From the NCBI GenBank assembly GCA_947499155.1, contig CANMND010000003.1:62001-126000 (forward strand): a DNA stretch of 64,000 nt, given 5' to 3'. Positions 9,804 through 20,026 of this stretch are shown one piece after another. The notes beneath the pieces are model-generated. The model saw only the letters and a program-made list of their open reading frames with translations, searched no databases and had not been told where the DNA came from. The position numbers were made by a program, and so were the translations under genes. Source of the stretch: an uncultured Sphingomonadales bacterium. GTDB taxonomy: Bacteria; Pseudomonadota; Alphaproteobacteria; Sphingomonadales; Rhodothalassiaceae. Position 1 is the first letter of the stretch. Every line of letters begins with the position of its first letter.

Positions 9804-10217
9804 ATGGCAATTGCACAAAACCGACAGCCCACCGCTGACAGCGCCGTGCCTGACGTCCTTTATGACAAAACCGTACAAGCGGCTGGCTTGCGGGCTTTTT
9901 TCGCGCTGGCGGACAAATGGGAGTTGAAGACAGCGGACGCCATGGCCCTTTTGGGCGACCCGAAAGAGCGCACCTATTATAACTGGAAGCAAGGGAAAAT
10001 CGGCTTCGTGCCGCCCGATACCATGCGCCGGATCGGCTATCTTTTGGGCATTCACAAAGCGTTGCGGATTTTGTATCGCAATCGGGATAATCTTTATGGC
10101 TGGATCCGGCAGCCCAACACCCGTCTTGGCGGCCAAAGTCCTCTGGAGCGCATGGTCAAAGGCGACATGGCCGATATCGCCTTGATCCGACAGATGCTCG
10201 ATGCCGTCAGGGGTTAA
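9804..10217 (+). CDS. Antitoxin of the MbcA/ParS/Xre family (DUF2384)
   Basis: A 137-residue protein. The middle resembles an Xre-like helix-turn-helix (TADAMALLGDPKERTYYNW) and the C-terminus carries the family hallmark GWIRQPNTRLGGQSPLERM. These antitoxins bind and neutralise a RES-domain toxin and usually repress their own operon. The start at 9804 is chosen because GGAAGG lies seven bases upstream; the frame is open further upstream. It overlaps the RES gene by 17 nt, so translation of the two is probably coupled. Confidence 0.88.
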   Translation: MAIAQNRQPTADSAVPDVLYDKTVQAAGLRAFFALADKWELKTADAMALLGDPKERTYYNWKQGKIGFVPPDTMRRIGYLLGIHKALRILYRNRDNLYGWIRQPNTRLGGQSPLERMVKGDMADIALIRQMLDAVRG

Positions 10218-10911
10218 GACACAAGGAGGGGGCGCTCCCCTGGCATGGACCCGGATGCGTCCCGCCTGGCGGACCATCGCATCCTGCTATCCGCCCATCC
10301 ACCTGTTCGAGGATATCGCAGCCCCCGGCGACTGGCCTCATCTCATGGCGCTTGAAATGGCGACAAACCCGCGTATCCGGCAAGAAACCGGCGACATCAC
10401 ACTTGTGCCGCCAGAACGATCTGTCAGCGGTCCCGGATCAAGTGTTGTGATGGCAGCATTCACCCATCCCAATCCCGATGGCGGGCGCTTTACCGATGGC
10501 ACCTATGGCGCCTATTACGCATCCGCCAGCCTTGAGACTTCGCTTACAGAACGTGTCGCCTTGCTGGAAGCCCATCTGGCGGCCTCCCCCCATGAGCGTG
10601 ACCAGATGGACCAGCGGGTCTATCTTGGTGCCGCCTTTGGGGACATGGCCTATATGCTTGACCTTGCCGCCCCCGAACTTGCCCCCGACAGCCATCAGGC
10701 CTCACAGGTCTTTGCCAAAGACGTGCGGGCAACAGGTGGTGACGGCATTGTCTATCCCAGCCTGCGCCATCAAGGCGGCTTCAATGTCGCGGTCTTCTGG
10801 CCGGACAGGGTGACGATTCCAATTATGGAGCGGCATGTGCAGTTCCATTATGACGGCCAGCGGATCAGCCGGTATTTCGACTTTCATCATGACCGCTGGA
10901 TCAGCCTTTAG
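10201..10911 (+). CDS. RES-domain toxin (NAD+ phosphorylase family)
   Basis: A 236-residue RES-family protein. The core shows GGRFTDGTYGAYYASASLETSLTE, covering the conserved Arg, Tyr and Glu of the family, and a later SLRHQGGFNVAVFWPDRV segment. Characterised RES toxins such as MbcT degrade NAD+ and stop growth; whether this one does so is inferred from the family and its antitoxin partner. The ATG overlaps the end of the antitoxin gene. The pair may act as a stress or phage-responsive toxin-antitoxin unit. Confidence 0.88.
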   Translation: MPSGVKTQGGGAPLAWTRMRPAWRTIASCYPPIHLFEDIAAPGDWPHLMALEMATNPRIRQETGDITLVPPERSVSGPGSSVVMAAFTHPNPDGGRFTDGTYGAYYASASLETSLTERVALLEAHLAASPHERDQMDQRVYLGAAFGDMAYMLDLAAPELAPDSHQASQVFAKDVRATGGDGIVYPSLRHQGGFNVAVFWPDRVTIPIMERHVQFHYDGQRISRYFDFHHDRWISL

Positions 10912-10920
10912 GACCTGCCG

Positions 10921-12678
10921 TCAATCTCCCAGAGCCACGCCTTCGCGCCGGGGGTCCGCTCCCCCTTCATAATAAAGCACCGTCCCGTCTTCGTCATAAT
11001 GAACGGTGAGACCATGAAGGCCGGAATTAAGCGTCCGTTCGCGCACCTCATGGCCCAATTTCTGAAGCGCCGACATCAGGGACACAAGAGGCGTGTCGCG
11101 CTCGAGCTCCAATACCCCATCCTTTGCCACCATATTGGGGGCGGAAATCGCCTGCTGAATGTTCATGCCCCAGTCCAGCACGCCAATCACCACCTTCGTG
11201 ACATAGCCGATGATGCGGCTGCCACCGGGCGAGCCTATGGCCAGCGTCAACCGGTCCTGATCGTCAAAGACCATTGTGGGCGTCATGGAACTGCGCGGCC
11301 TTTTACCCGGCTCCACCCGGTTGGCGACCTTCACTCCGTCTGCTTCCGGGACAAAGGAAAAGTCGGTCAGCTGGTTATTGAGGATAAAGCCACCGCTCAT
11401 CAAAAAGCTGCCGAACGCAATCTGGACCGTCGTCGTAAAGGACACGACATTGCCCGCATCATCGACCGCGACCAGATGGCTGGTGGACGGGATATCCGGC
11501 CCCTGATTGGGTGCATAAAGCATACCCTGGTCGCGGGGTGGCGAGCCGGCTTCAGCCTTGCCCATAGCACGCGCCGGATCAATCAGGGCGCGGCGTTTGG
11601 CAAGATAGCCCTTGTCAATCAGGCCCTTGACCGGGACAGACACAAAAGCAGGATCGGCGATATAGACATCCCGGTCCGCATAGGCAAGCTGGCTTGCTTC
11701 AGCGTACATATGGATGGCCTTCGGATTGCTGGCACCCAGATCAGCCATGTCAGCGCCTTCCAAGATACCCAGTATCCCCAGCATGGTGGTCGCACCTGAT
11801 GAGGGCGGCCCCATGGAGCAGACGCGGCTCGTCCGATACTCACCACAGACCGCCTCGCGCTTGACCGGTTTATAATTGGTCATGTCTTCAAGACTGAGAT
11901 GGCCCGGCGACATGGGGTTGTCTGCAACCTCGGCCACGATAGCGCGGGCAATATCGCCTTCGTAAAACGCCTTAACCCCATCGCGGGCAATCATACGCAA
12001 GGATTCTGCATAAGCGGGGTTTTTAAGGAGAAAGCCCACCGGTTTGGCATTCAATTCGCCATCAAAGAAATAAGGTCCGGCGGCCCCCAGATCGGCAAGC
12101 CCAATCCCCTTGTCGCGATAAAGTTTTGCCCGCCCATCCAGCAGATAAAAAAGCCGTGGGGAAATTTCAAAGCCGTTTTCCGCAAGCGCGATGGCGGGGG
12201 CGAAGAGATCAGCCCAGGGCAATTTGCCATATTCCTCGTGCGCCTCAGCCAGCATCGCCATGACACCGGGCACGCCAACCGCGCGACCGCCAAAAGCCGC
12301 ATCCAGAAAACCAAGGGGTTTGCCGTCTTCATCCAGAAACAGATTTTCATCCGCTTTCATCGGGACAGTCTCGCGACCGTCATAGGTGACAAGGTCACCG
12401 CTTTCTTTTTCAAAGTGCAGCAAAAATCCACCACCGCCAATACCGGACGATTGCGGCTCCACAAGGCTGAGGACTGCCTGCATGGCAATGGCGGCATCAA
12501 CCGCGCTGCCACCCTTGCGCAACATTAAAAGTCCGGCGCGACTGGCATGAGGATTTGCGGCAATGGCCATATGCTGATGTGCCCTGACGGCCATGGGTGC
12601 CGTGTCATCGGCCCATGACGGCGACACACTCAGAAAAGACAGGGAAGCCGCCAGAAAAACCACACGCACCAAAGACAT
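10921..12678 (-). CDS. ggt: Gamma-glutamyltransferase
   Basis: A 585-residue N-terminal nucleophile hydrolase with a signal peptide (about 1-23, ending SWA). It shows NPHASRAGLLMLRKGGSAVDA at the start of the large subunit, QSSGIGGGGF, and the autocleavage region STSHLVAVDDAGNVV, where the Thr before SHLVAVD would become the N-terminal nucleophile of the small subunit. It is expected in the periplasm, where it hydrolyses glutathione or transfers its gamma-glutamyl group. Single-gene unit, convergent with the RES toxin gene (9 nt apart). Confidence 0.93.
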   Translation of the reverse strand: MSLVRVVFLAASLSFLSVSPSWADDTAPMAVRAHQHMAIAANPHASRAGLLMLRKGGSAVDAAIAMQAVLSLVEPQSSGIGGGGFLLHFEKESGDLVTYDGRETVPMKADENLFLDEDGKPLGFLDAAFGGRAVGVPGVMAMLAEAHEEYGKLPWADLFAPAIALAENGFEISPRLFYLLDGRAKLYRDKGIGLADLGAAGPYFFDGELNAKPVGFLLKNPAYAESLRMIARDGVKAFYEGDIARAIVAEVADNPMSPGHLSLEDMTNYKPVKREAVCGEYRTSRVCSMGPPSSGATTMLGILGILEGADMADLGASNPKAIHMYAEASQLAYADRDVYIADPAFVSVPVKGLIDKGYLAKRRALIDPARAMGKAEAGSPPRDQGMLYAPNQGPDIPSTSHLVAVDDAGNVVSFTTTVQIAFGSFLMSGGFILNNQLTDFSFVPEADGVKVANRVEPGKRPRSSMTPTMVFDDQDRLTLAIGSPGGSRIIGYVTKVVIGVLDWGMNIQQAISAPNMVAKDGVLELERDTPLVSLMSALQKLGHEVRERTLNSGLHGLTVHYDEDGTVLYYEGGADPRREGVALGD

Positions 12679-12966
12679 ATACGGTCCTTTAAAATCATCG
12701 AAGCTAAAAGCCTACCACAATCCCGATCACTATAGCGTCGATAGCCTATGAGAAAAGCCATCACACACATAAACAGGCGATATAAGTGGCAGCAACGTGA
12801 CCAAAAGGCCATCAACGTATCTTTTACTCAGCTTCAAACCACACCGCATAATAGTTTATTTTATTAAATTTATACTATTGAGCGTTGCAAAGTCTAATGT
12901 GTTCCCATAAAAAGTTACAGCCATACCCTGTAGCAAATTTATATTATTCTATTCTGAGGGCACATT

Positions 12967-14046
12967 ATGAAACTGGCACCGCTTTGGCTGATTGCTCTCC
13001 TGATAACCGCACCGCTTGTGAGCATAAGCCTCGCCCAAGATGAGACTGCCACATCCGAGATAAGCGTCGATGCAGAATTTGAAAAGGCTTTTGCCTTCAT
13101 AGAGGCAGGGCTTGACGACGCCAGCGCGGAACAGGCGGCCAGGCACATAAGAGAGGCTTTTATACTCAACATGCTGTCTGGCGAGCCTGATCAGATCAGC
13201 ACCATGAAGATCGCCGTCGGCCAATTCGCCTTGCGGGAATATATCGTCAAGCAATATGGCGTGCACGATTATGAAGCGGCAAGGGTGTTTTCCGATTATA
13301 ACAGACAGCTCAACCTCTCCGCCAAAGACTCCGTAGCCTTTGCAATCCGCATGGCAAAAACCCTCGACCACTCGGCCATTATCTGGCTGGAAACGGTCTT
13401 TAGCCATAATGTTGAAGGCACCGCCCCCTACATAAAAGACATCTTTGACTATATCGGGGACATGATGGATGAAGGGTTCCCGCGCGCCGTCTATTTTTCC
13501 GGAAAGATACTCCTGAACGGCATTCGCGTCCCCAAAAATGAGGCGAGCGGGATAGAGATGCTGGAATTTGCGGCACAGTACATTGATGAGCCGCTTATGG
13601 AACTGATCACCTATACCTATGAAAATAACGACGAAGAGGCCTTCCAGGGTTACCTTGCCGAAGGCGTCGCCCGTGAAATCCCGCAGGCGATGTATAACCA
13701 TGCGGTCTTGCAGCAACAGGCTGGCAATTACGCCGATGCGTTTACGTATTTCACCAGAACAATCGACGCCGACCCCGGCTATATACAAGCAAAGCTGGAG
13801 CTTGCCCGCATGTATGTGGAAGGCTGGGGCACAGAAAAATCCCCTGCCAACATCAAAAAAGGCGTCACGCTGTTCAAGGATCTGGCCAAAGAGGACAAAC
13901 CCGCCAAAATCAGGGCCCTTGCCCTCCTCAATCTCAGCATCCTGTCGAAAAAGGGCATCGGCATGAAACAATCAGACCTGCAATCCAAGCGCTATATGAA
14001 CAAGGCCCAAAAACTGGGCATCGACATCAACGCCCTCGCCAAATAG
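12967..14046 (+). CDS. Secreted Sel1/TPR-like repeat protein
   Basis: A 359-residue protein with a clear signal peptide (MKLAPLWLIALLITAPLVS, cleavage expected after SLA near residue 23). The mature part is helical; repeat-like units include ASGIEMLEFAAQYI, QAMYNHAVLQQQAGNYADAF and AKLELARMYVEGWGT, which fit Sel1/TPR repeats. Such proteins usually serve as periplasmic scaffolds. No catalytic motif is visible. It lies alone just before the AT-rich RecQ/DprA island. The 288 bases upstream hold no gene I can support. Confidence 0.72.
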   Translation: MKLAPLWLIALLITAPLVSISLAQDETATSEISVDAEFEKAFAFIEAGLDDASAEQAARHIREAFILNMLSGEPDQISTMKIAVGQFALREYIVKQYGVHDYEAARVFSDYNRQLNLSAKDSVAFAIRMAKTLDHSAIIWLETVFSHNVEGTAPYIKDIFDYIGDMMDEGFPRAVYFSGKILLNGIRVPKNEASGIEMLEFAAQYIDEPLMELITYTYENNDEEAFQGYLAEGVAREIPQAMYNHAVLQQQAGNYADAFTYFTRTIDADPGYIQAKLELARMYVEGWGTEKSPANIKKGVTLFKDLAKEDKPAKIRALALLNLSILSKKGIGMKQSDLQSKRYMNKAQKLGIDINALAK

Positions 14047-14217
14047 CGGGTGTGGGGTGGGTGATCTTAAGTGGATTGTGCATGGTGATACCGGGCGCAC
14101 GGCTTTGTAACATCCACCCCAGCGGCTCTCTGAGTTGTTTATTTTTGAAAAATTCTATAAAATACACCCACACTATACATATTTTTATATATCCATTTCC
14201 ACTCGCATGAGGACTGT

Positions 14218-16314
14218 ATGTCGTTAAACAAAGAGTGCGCATTAAAATATCTTCGTGACGCTATTGGCCGGGATGACGCACAATTCAAGGCTGGACAGTG
14301 GAAATCCATAAGTACTTTGGTAAATGACCGAAAAAGATCATTAGTTATTCAAAGTACTGGCTGGGGAAAAAGTATGGTGTATTTTACATCAACCAAGCTC
14401 TTAAGAGAACAAGGATGCGGCCCAACAATTGTGATATCGCCTCTTTTAGCGCTAATGCGAAATCAGGTGGAATCTGCCCAAAAACTTAATTTAAACGCAG
14501 TGACTCTGAATTCAACTAATACGAACCACCATGAGACAATTAAAAATAAGATACGTAAAAATGAAATTGACATACTATTACTATCACCAGAAAAATTGAA
14601 CAGTACTACATTCACTGAAGAATACTTAAGCCTTATCGCAAACAAGGTCGGACTGGTTGTCATTGATGAAGCGCACTGTATTTCTGATTGGGGGCATGAT
14701 TTTCGTCCCGATTATAAAAGAATCTCTCGAGTATTAAGCAGGCTTCCAAAAGGCATCCCCGTGCTCGCCACAACAGCGACTGCAAATAAAAGAGTCGAAA
14801 CAGATATTTTGGAGCAACTTGGGGAATGCACACAGATATCTCGGGGGCCATTGGCACGCCCCTCCCTTTCTCTGGACACAGTAAGAATCGATGATCCAGC
14901 AGCGCGGCTGGCTTGGCTTACCAAGAAAATTCGTAGTCTCAACTGTAGTGGGATAGTTTATGTTTTGACTCAGAGGGATGCTGAACGTGTTGCTGATTGG
15001 CTGGTACAGGAGGGCGTACAGGCCAAGCCTTACCATGGTGGTTTAAAGCAGGAACGAGAAGAGCTTGAAACGGCCCTAATTAACAACGAAATAAAGTGCT
15101 TAGTAGCCACAAGTGCCCTGGGTATGGGCTTTGATAAACCCGATCTTGGATTCGTCATTCACTATCAGGCACCTAATTCTGTAGTCCACTACTATCAGCA
15201 GGTTGGGCGCGCGGGACGTGGAATAAGCAAAGCCTATGGAATATTATTATATGGTGAGGAAGACGACCAGATACATCATTTCTTCCGCACGTCTGCCTTT
15301 CCACCAAAATGCCAAATACTGACGATTTTAAAGTACATAGAAGAATCTAAAAATGGCTTATCAGACAACGAGCTGAAATTAAGTCTCAATGTCCAAGACA
15401 GACACCTTAAAAGAATATTGGAATACTTGTCTGTTCAAGATCCTGCTCCAATTATTAAAAGAAATTCCAGATGGCTGCGCACACCGCATGAATTCGCTTT
15501 CAACAAAGAGTTAATCGAACACTTGACGAGAATTCGTGAATCTGAGTGGGAGGATATTCTTGAATACGGAAAAAAACAAAAGTGCTTGATGCAATTTTTG
15601 GGCGAAAAGCTTGATGACCCCCATGCCAAGACCTGTGGGAAGTGTTCCGTTTGTCTTAATAAGCCCTCTACTGAAAACGATTATGATAAGGAAACCTATA
15701 AAGCCGCCCTAATCTATCTGGGCTGTTCTGAAAATAAAATAGAACCACGTAAACAGTTTTCTAACCCAATGCTTGGCAAAGAATTTGGCGCTCTAAATTC
15801 CAAAATTCCTAAAAATCAACAAGCTGGAACCGGATATTGTCTATCCCGCTATGGCGAACCAGTTATTGGAAAACTTGTGAAGGAAGGCAAAATCGGAGGT
15901 CGGTTTAACCAAGAACTTGTGACCGCATCCGCCAGAATGATTCAAAGTCGCTGGACAGATGCGAAAAGCATAGAATGGGTTACGTGCATTCCCTCTAAGC
16001 GACACCCTAAACTTGTGGCTGATTTTGCGGAACGCCTTGCAATAGCGCTGAAGCTGCCTTTTCACCCTGCACTGGAAAAGGTCCAGGATAGACGCCCGCA
16101 AAAAAAGATGGAAAATAGCCATTTTCAATGCAGCAATCTATTGGGTGCTTTTGAGGCTAATATTCCTGATGATTTTAAGGGTAAGGATGTGTTGCTCATA
16201 GATGATATAGTAGACTCACGCTGGACCCTCACAATTGCCGCTTACCTCTTGAGGAAACAAGGCGCAGGTTTGGTATTCCCGTTCGCGCTTGCTTCCTCCG
16301 CACCCGGTGATTAG
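14218..16314 (+). CDS. RecQ-family helicase fused to a phosphoribosyltransferase-like domain
   Basis: A 698-residue fusion. Residues 1-480 form a RecQ helicase: Walker A QSTGWGKS near 45, DEAHCISDWGHDFRPDY near 149, QQVGRAGRG near 330, and RecQ zinc-binding cysteines around 455-480 (KCLMQF then CGKCSVC). Instead of HRDC domains, residues ~585-690 look like a type I phosphoribosyltransferase of ComF/Apt type: WVTCIPSKRHPKLV and VLLIDDIVDSRWTLT, the PRPP-loop equivalent with the acidic pair at 662-663. The gene is AT-rich (e.g. 16 G/C in 14521-14580) against GC-rich neighbours, so it was probably acquired. The DprA-like gene follows 10 nt downstream, recalling the PRTase/DprA pairing of ShosTA defence systems. 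Confidence 0.85.
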   Translation: MSLNKECALKYLRDAIGRDDAQFKAGQWKSISTLVNDRKRSLVIQSTGWGKSMVYFTSTKLLREQGCGPTIVISPLLALMRNQVESAQKLNLNAVTLNSTNTNHHETIKNKIRKNEIDILLLSPEKLNSTTFTEEYLSLIANKVGLVVIDEAHCISDWGHDFRPDYKRISRVLSRLPKGIPVLATTATANKRVETDILEQLGECTQISRGPLARPSLSLDTVRIDDPAARLAWLTKKIRSLNCSGIVYVLTQRDAERVADWLVQEGVQAKPYHGGLKQEREELETALINNEIKCLVATSALGMGFDKPDLGFVIHYQAPNSVVHYYQQVGRAGRGISKAYGILLYGEEDDQIHHFFRTSAFPPKCQILTILKYIEESKNGLSDNELKLSLNVQDRHLKRILEYLSVQDPAPIIKRNSRWLRTPHEFAFNKELIEHLTRIRESEWEDILEYGKKQKCLMQFLGEKLDDPHAKTCGKCSVCLNKPSTENDYDKETYKAALIYLGCSENKIEPRKQFSNPMLGKEFGALNSKIPKNQQAGTGYCLSRYGEPVIGKLVKEGKIGGRFNQELVTASARMIQSRWTDAKSIEWVTCIPSKRHPKLVADFAERLAIALKLPFHPALEKVQDRRPQKKMENSHFQCSNLLGAFEANIPDDFKGKDVLLIDDIVDSRWTLTIAAYLLRKQGAGLVFPFALASSAPGD

Positions 16315-16324
16315 ATCATTTGCC

Positions 16325-17302
16325 ATGAACAAGCTGTCCGAAGATACTGAAGTGATTCTTTTACTATGCTGCAGGTTGCCGGCAAACGTCGCTGCGTCCG
16401 AGTTGGCAAAGCCGCTATCCCATCAAGAATATGTTACACTTGCCAAATGGCTGTTACGCAGAGGACTAAGCCCCAAAGACCTATTAGGTCAGCGATTTAG
16501 TCAACATTCCGAAGCTCTCGAACAGGCTGATTTTGATATAAAAAGATTGCGCAACCTTTTGGGGAGGGGAGTTTTATTATCTTTTGCACTGGAGCGTTGG
16601 GACAGGTCCGGCATTTGGATTCTATCACGAGCTGACGCAACATACCCAAAGCGGTTTAAAAGAATACTGGGCCAAAAAGCCCCTGCAATTTTATATGGCG
16701 CTGGAAATGCCGATGCTCTTGACACTGGCGGCCTTGGGGTAGTCGGTTCAAGGGATATTTCTCCTGATGTGGAGGAATTCGTCTCACGCCTCGCCAGAGA
16801 TTCTGCCATGCAAGGCGTGAATATCGTATCTGGCGGCGCAAGAGGGGTCGATACTATTGCTATGCGCTCTGCTGCCCGGGCTGGTGGAAGCGTCATTGGA
16901 ATTCTTGCAGATGGTCTGGCTAGATCCATCACGACCAAAAGCTCCAGAGAAGCAATAACCGCAGGCAAGCTAACGTTAATATCGCCATACACACCAGAAG
17001 CAGGCTTTAATGCTGGCAATGCCATGTCGCGAAATAAATTAATTTATGCGGCCTCCGATGCTGTGCTGGTGGCACAAGCAGAGAAAGATAGGGGCGGAAC
17101 ATGGAGTGGTGCCATAGAATCCCTGTGCAATGCATGGTCTCCCGTCTTGGTTCAAACAGAATATCCCTCTGATGGACTTGATGCCCTTTGTGAGCGCGGT
17201 GCCCAGCCATTTGCATATGAAAACAAAAACAGCATTGTCGATTATCTCCATTCTTTGCGAATTTCTGAAAATCAAGCCGCCGTGCAAGTTCAACTTTTAT
17301 AG
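16325..17302 (+). CDS. DprA/Smf-like Rossmann-fold protein
   Basis: About 325 residues with a DprA-type Rossmann domain: YPKRFKRILGQKAPAILYG precedes GVVGSRDIS near residue 138 and GGARGVDTIAMRSA near 170, with AMSRNKLIYAASDAVLVAQA later. DprA proteins bind single-stranded DNA and load RecA during transformation; truncated or divergent DprA relatives also act as antitoxins in ShosTA modules. Here it follows the RecQ-PRTase gene by 10 nt and shares its low GC, so I read it as that gene's partner rather than the housekeeping dprA. The frame is open upstream to 16289, which would overlap the helicase gene; the ATG at 16325 is preferred. Confidence 0.82.
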   Translation: MNKLSEDTEVILLLCCRLPANVAASELAKPLSHQEYVTLAKWLLRRGLSPKDLLGQRFSQHSEALEQADFDIKRLRNLLGRGVLLSFALERWDRSGIWILSRADATYPKRFKRILGQKAPAILYGAGNADALDTGGLGVVGSRDISPDVEEFVSRLARDSAMQGVNIVSGGARGVDTIAMRSAARAGGSVIGILADGLARSITTKSSREAITAGKLTLISPYTPEAGFNAGNAMSRNKLIYAASDAVLVAQAEKDRGGTWSGAIESLCNAWSPVLVQTEYPSDGLDALCERGAQPFAYENKNSIVDYLHSLRISENQAAVQVQLL

Positions 17303-17452
17303 CCCACTTTCAACCATTGAGAATAAATGCAAAGACAGCAAGGGCTTTCCTGAATACAGGGCAGCTACAAATCGCACAGCTTATGGAGAAATCTTGACTT
17401 TGGGGCTGGGGGCGGGCAAGTCGGGCGGGTGTTGAATTTGGATGGAAGTGTT

Positions 17453-18469
17453 ATGGCAACGGCTTTGGAACAGACCTCTCCCCCGCAAGATAAACTCACC
17501 GGAACAGGCGATATCCGCCATGACTGGACAAGGGACGAGATTGCCGATCTGTTCAGCCTGCCGTTCATGGATCTGGTCCATCGTGCCGCCACCATCCATC
17601 GCCAGTTTCACGATCCCAACAAGGTGCAGTTAAGCCAGCTTTTGTCGATCAAGACCGGCGGCTGCGCCGAGGATTGCGCCTATTGTCCGCAATCGGCGAA
17701 ATACGCCGATGAAACTGGCATCAAGGCCGACAAACTGATGGCGCTGCAAGCCGTTATTGAAGACGCAAAAGCCGCAAAAGCTGGCGGGGCCGAGCGTTAT
17801 TGCATGGGGGCCGCCTGGACGCGCCTTAAAGACCGCGACCTGCCCGCCATTGAAGATATCGTGCGCGAGGTGAAGGCCCTTGGCCTTGAAACCTGCATGA
17901 CTCTGGGGATGCTGGAGCCGCATCAGGCCAGCCGTCTGAAAGACGCAGGGCTTGATTATTACAACCACAATATTGATACCTCGCCCGACTATTATGGCGA
18001 GATCATCACCACCCGCACCTTTGCCGAGCGGCTGGATACCCTTCAACATGTGCGGGATGCCGGAATACATGTCTGCACCGGCGGCATTATCGGCATGGGC
18101 GAGGGCCTGACCGATCGCGCCGGGATGCTGGAAGTACTGGCGACCATGACGCCGCACCCTGAATCCGTCCCCATCAATATGCTGGTTCAGGTGGAAGGCA
18201 CGCCGCTCGCCAAGGCCGGGACAGACAAACTTGATCCCCTTGAATTTGTGCGCACCATCGCCGTTGCACGCATCACCATGCCGCAAACGGTGGTGCGACT
18301 GTCCGCAGGCCGCGAAAGCATGAGTGACGAATGTCAGGCCCTGTGCTTTCTCGCCGGTGCCAATTCCATCTTTTATGGTGAAAAGCTGCTGACTACCGGC
18401 AACCCGGATTACAGCCACGATCAGGCCCTGTTTAAAAAGCTTGGCGTGACCCCTGCCGGGGCCGCTTAA
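17453..18469 (+). CDS. bioB: Biotin synthase
   Basis: Radical SAM enzyme that inserts sulfur into dethiobiotin, the last step of biotin synthesis. The CxxxCxxC cluster motif is CAEDCAYC at residues 71-78; further family blocks are [21 protein letters not shown] and [10 protein letters not shown], and the C-terminal [12 protein letters not shown]. The preferred ATG at 17453 gives 338 residues; an in-frame GTG lies at 17429. No other bio gene is in the window. Its GC-rich codon use marks the right edge of the AT-rich island. Confidence 0.96.
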   Translation: MATALEQTSPPQDKLTGTGDIRHDWTRDEIADLFSLPFMDLVHRAATIHRQFHDPNKVQLSQLLSIKTGGCAEDCAYCPQSAKYADETGIKADKLMALQAVIEDAKAAKAGGAERYCMGAAWTRLKDRDLPAIEDIVREVKALGLETCMTLGMLEPHQASRLKDAGLDYYNHNIDTSPDYYGEIITTRTFAERLDTLQHVRDAGIHVCTGGIIGMGEGLTDRAGMLEVLATMTPHPESVPINMLVQVEGTPLAKAGTDKLDPLEFVRTIAVARITMPQTVVRLSAGRESMSDECQALCFLAGANSIFYGEKLLTTGNPDYSHDQALFKKLGVTPAGAA

Positions 18470-19953
18470 ACTGTTTTCACCCGCGACACCGCGTCTTTCC
18501 AGCCCGCCAGCAATGTTGTGCGGGCCGGGGCCGTCATCTTTGGGGTGAAGATCGCGTCCAGCTCCCAGTTCTTCTCGATATCAGCAAACGAGCCATAAAT
18601 ACCCGCCTGCAAACCGGCAAGATAAGCGGCACCAAGGGCGGTTGTTTCCTGTACCTTTGGCCGCGTCACCTCCATATCCAGCACATCGGCAAGGAATTGC
18701 ATCAGCCAGTCATTGGCAACCATGCCGCCATCCACCTTGATGCTTTTAAGATCATGGCCATCGGCTGCCATGGCATGAAGCAGGTCAACGGTCTGATAAC
18801 AGACAGACTCCAGTGCGGCGCGGGCGAGATGCGCGGGACCAGTCCCCCGCGTCAGACCAAACAGGCCACCACGGGCATCCGCATCCCAATGGGGCGCGCC
18901 TAAACCTGTAAAAGCGGGCACCAGATAAACGCCGCCATTATCATCCAAAGACTCCGCCAGCTTTTGTGTCTCTTGCGCTGTAGCGATAACACCGAGGCCA
19001 TCCCGCAGCCACTGTACCGCCGCGCCTGCTATGAAGATCGAGCCTTCAAGGGCATAGGCCAGATGCTCATCCGTCTTATAAGCAACAGTGGATAGAAGAC
19101 GATTTGAAGAGACGAGCGGGCGATCCCCTGTGTTCATCAAGACGAAGCAACCAGTGCCATAGGTGCTTTTTATTGTTCCAGGGGCGAAACAGCATTGACC
19201 GATACTTGCAGACTGCTGATCACCCGCCATGCCTTTAACGGGAATAGCCCGTCCAATCAGGACCTTGTCCGTGGTGCCGAAATCCGCAGTATTGGCGCAT
19301 ATCTCAGGCAAAAGTGCTTTTGGTATTCCAAACAGGCGCAACAAGTCATCGTCCCAGCACAATTGATGCAGGTCCATCAGGCTGGTACGGGCGGCGTTGG
19401 TAACATCTGTCTTGTGTTCTCGTCCGCCAGTCAGACGCCACAGCAAAAAGCATTCAATGGTGCCAAAGGCCAGATCACCACGTTCTGCCGCCTCCCGCGC
19501 GCCCGGCACATGGTCAAGAATCCATGCAATTTTGGTCGCTGAGAAATAAGGGTCAAGCAACAGGCCTGCGCGCTCACGCACCAGATCTTCTGCACCATCC
19601 GCTTTCAGGTCGCGGCAGTGCTGCGCCGTTCGCCGATCCTGCCAGACGATTGCCTTGTGAATGGGCTTGCCGCTGCTGCGCTCCCAAATGACAGTGGTTT
19701 CACGCTGGTTGGTGATGCCGATTGCAGCGATAGTGACACCGCCTGCCTCTACATCCTTTATGACATTTTGTGCGGTTTTAAGGGTGGTACGCCAGATGTC
19801 TTCTGCATCATGCTCCACATGGCCATCAGCCGGATAGTGCTGGGGGAACTCCATCTGATCCACCGCCAGCACTTGCCCGCCTGGATCAAACGCCAAAGCC
19901 CTGCTTGATGTGGTGCCCTGATCGATAGCCAGAAGACCGATATTCTTGCCCAT
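18466..19953 (-). CDS. glpK: Glycerol kinase
   Basis: A 495-residue FGGY carbohydrate kinase that phosphorylates glycerol to glycerol 3-phosphate. The N-terminus has the phosphate-binding [12 protein letters not shown]; further glycerol kinase blocks are [26 protein letters not shown]-like (here [14 protein letters not shown]) and [15 protein letters not shown]. Length is that of the family. It is convergent with bioB, the two stop regions overlapping by 4 nt. No glpD, glpF or glpR is nearby. Confidence 0.95.
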   Translation of the reverse strand: MGKNIGLLAIDQGTTSSRALAFDPGGQVLAVDQMEFPQHYPADGHVEHDAEDIWRTTLKTAQNVIKDVEAGGVTIAAIGITNQRETTVIWERSSGKPIHKAIVWQDRRTAQHCRDLKADGAEDLVRERAGLLLDPYFSATKIAWILDHVPGAREAAERGDLAFGTIECFLLWRLTGGREHKTDVTNAARTSLMDLHQLCWDDDLLRLFGIPKALLPEICANTADFGTTDKVLIGRAIPVKGMAGDQQSASIGQCCFAPGTIKSTYGTGCFVLMNTGDRPLVSSNRLLSTVAYKTDEHLAYALEGSIFIAGAAVQWLRDGLGVIATAQETQKLAESLDDNGGVYLVPAFTGLGAPHWDADARGGLFGLTRGTGPAHLARAALESVCYQTVDLLHAMAADGHDLKSIKVDGGMVANDWLMQFLADVLDMEVTRPKVQETTALGAAYLAGLQAGIYGSFADIEKNWELDAIFTPKMTAPARTTLLAGWKDAVSRVKTV

Positions 19954-20026
19954 AATTCCCCCTGACCGTTGCTATGGTGATCAGGATACCTCAAACAGTC
20001 CGGCATAATAAGGGCGCAAAAACCAA

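Noticed and set aside
16325-17302. Housekeeping dprA for natural transformation
   Set aside because: AT-rich codon use and tight linkage to the RecQ-PRTase gene point to an acquired module; no topA or com genes adjoin it. Not fully excluded.
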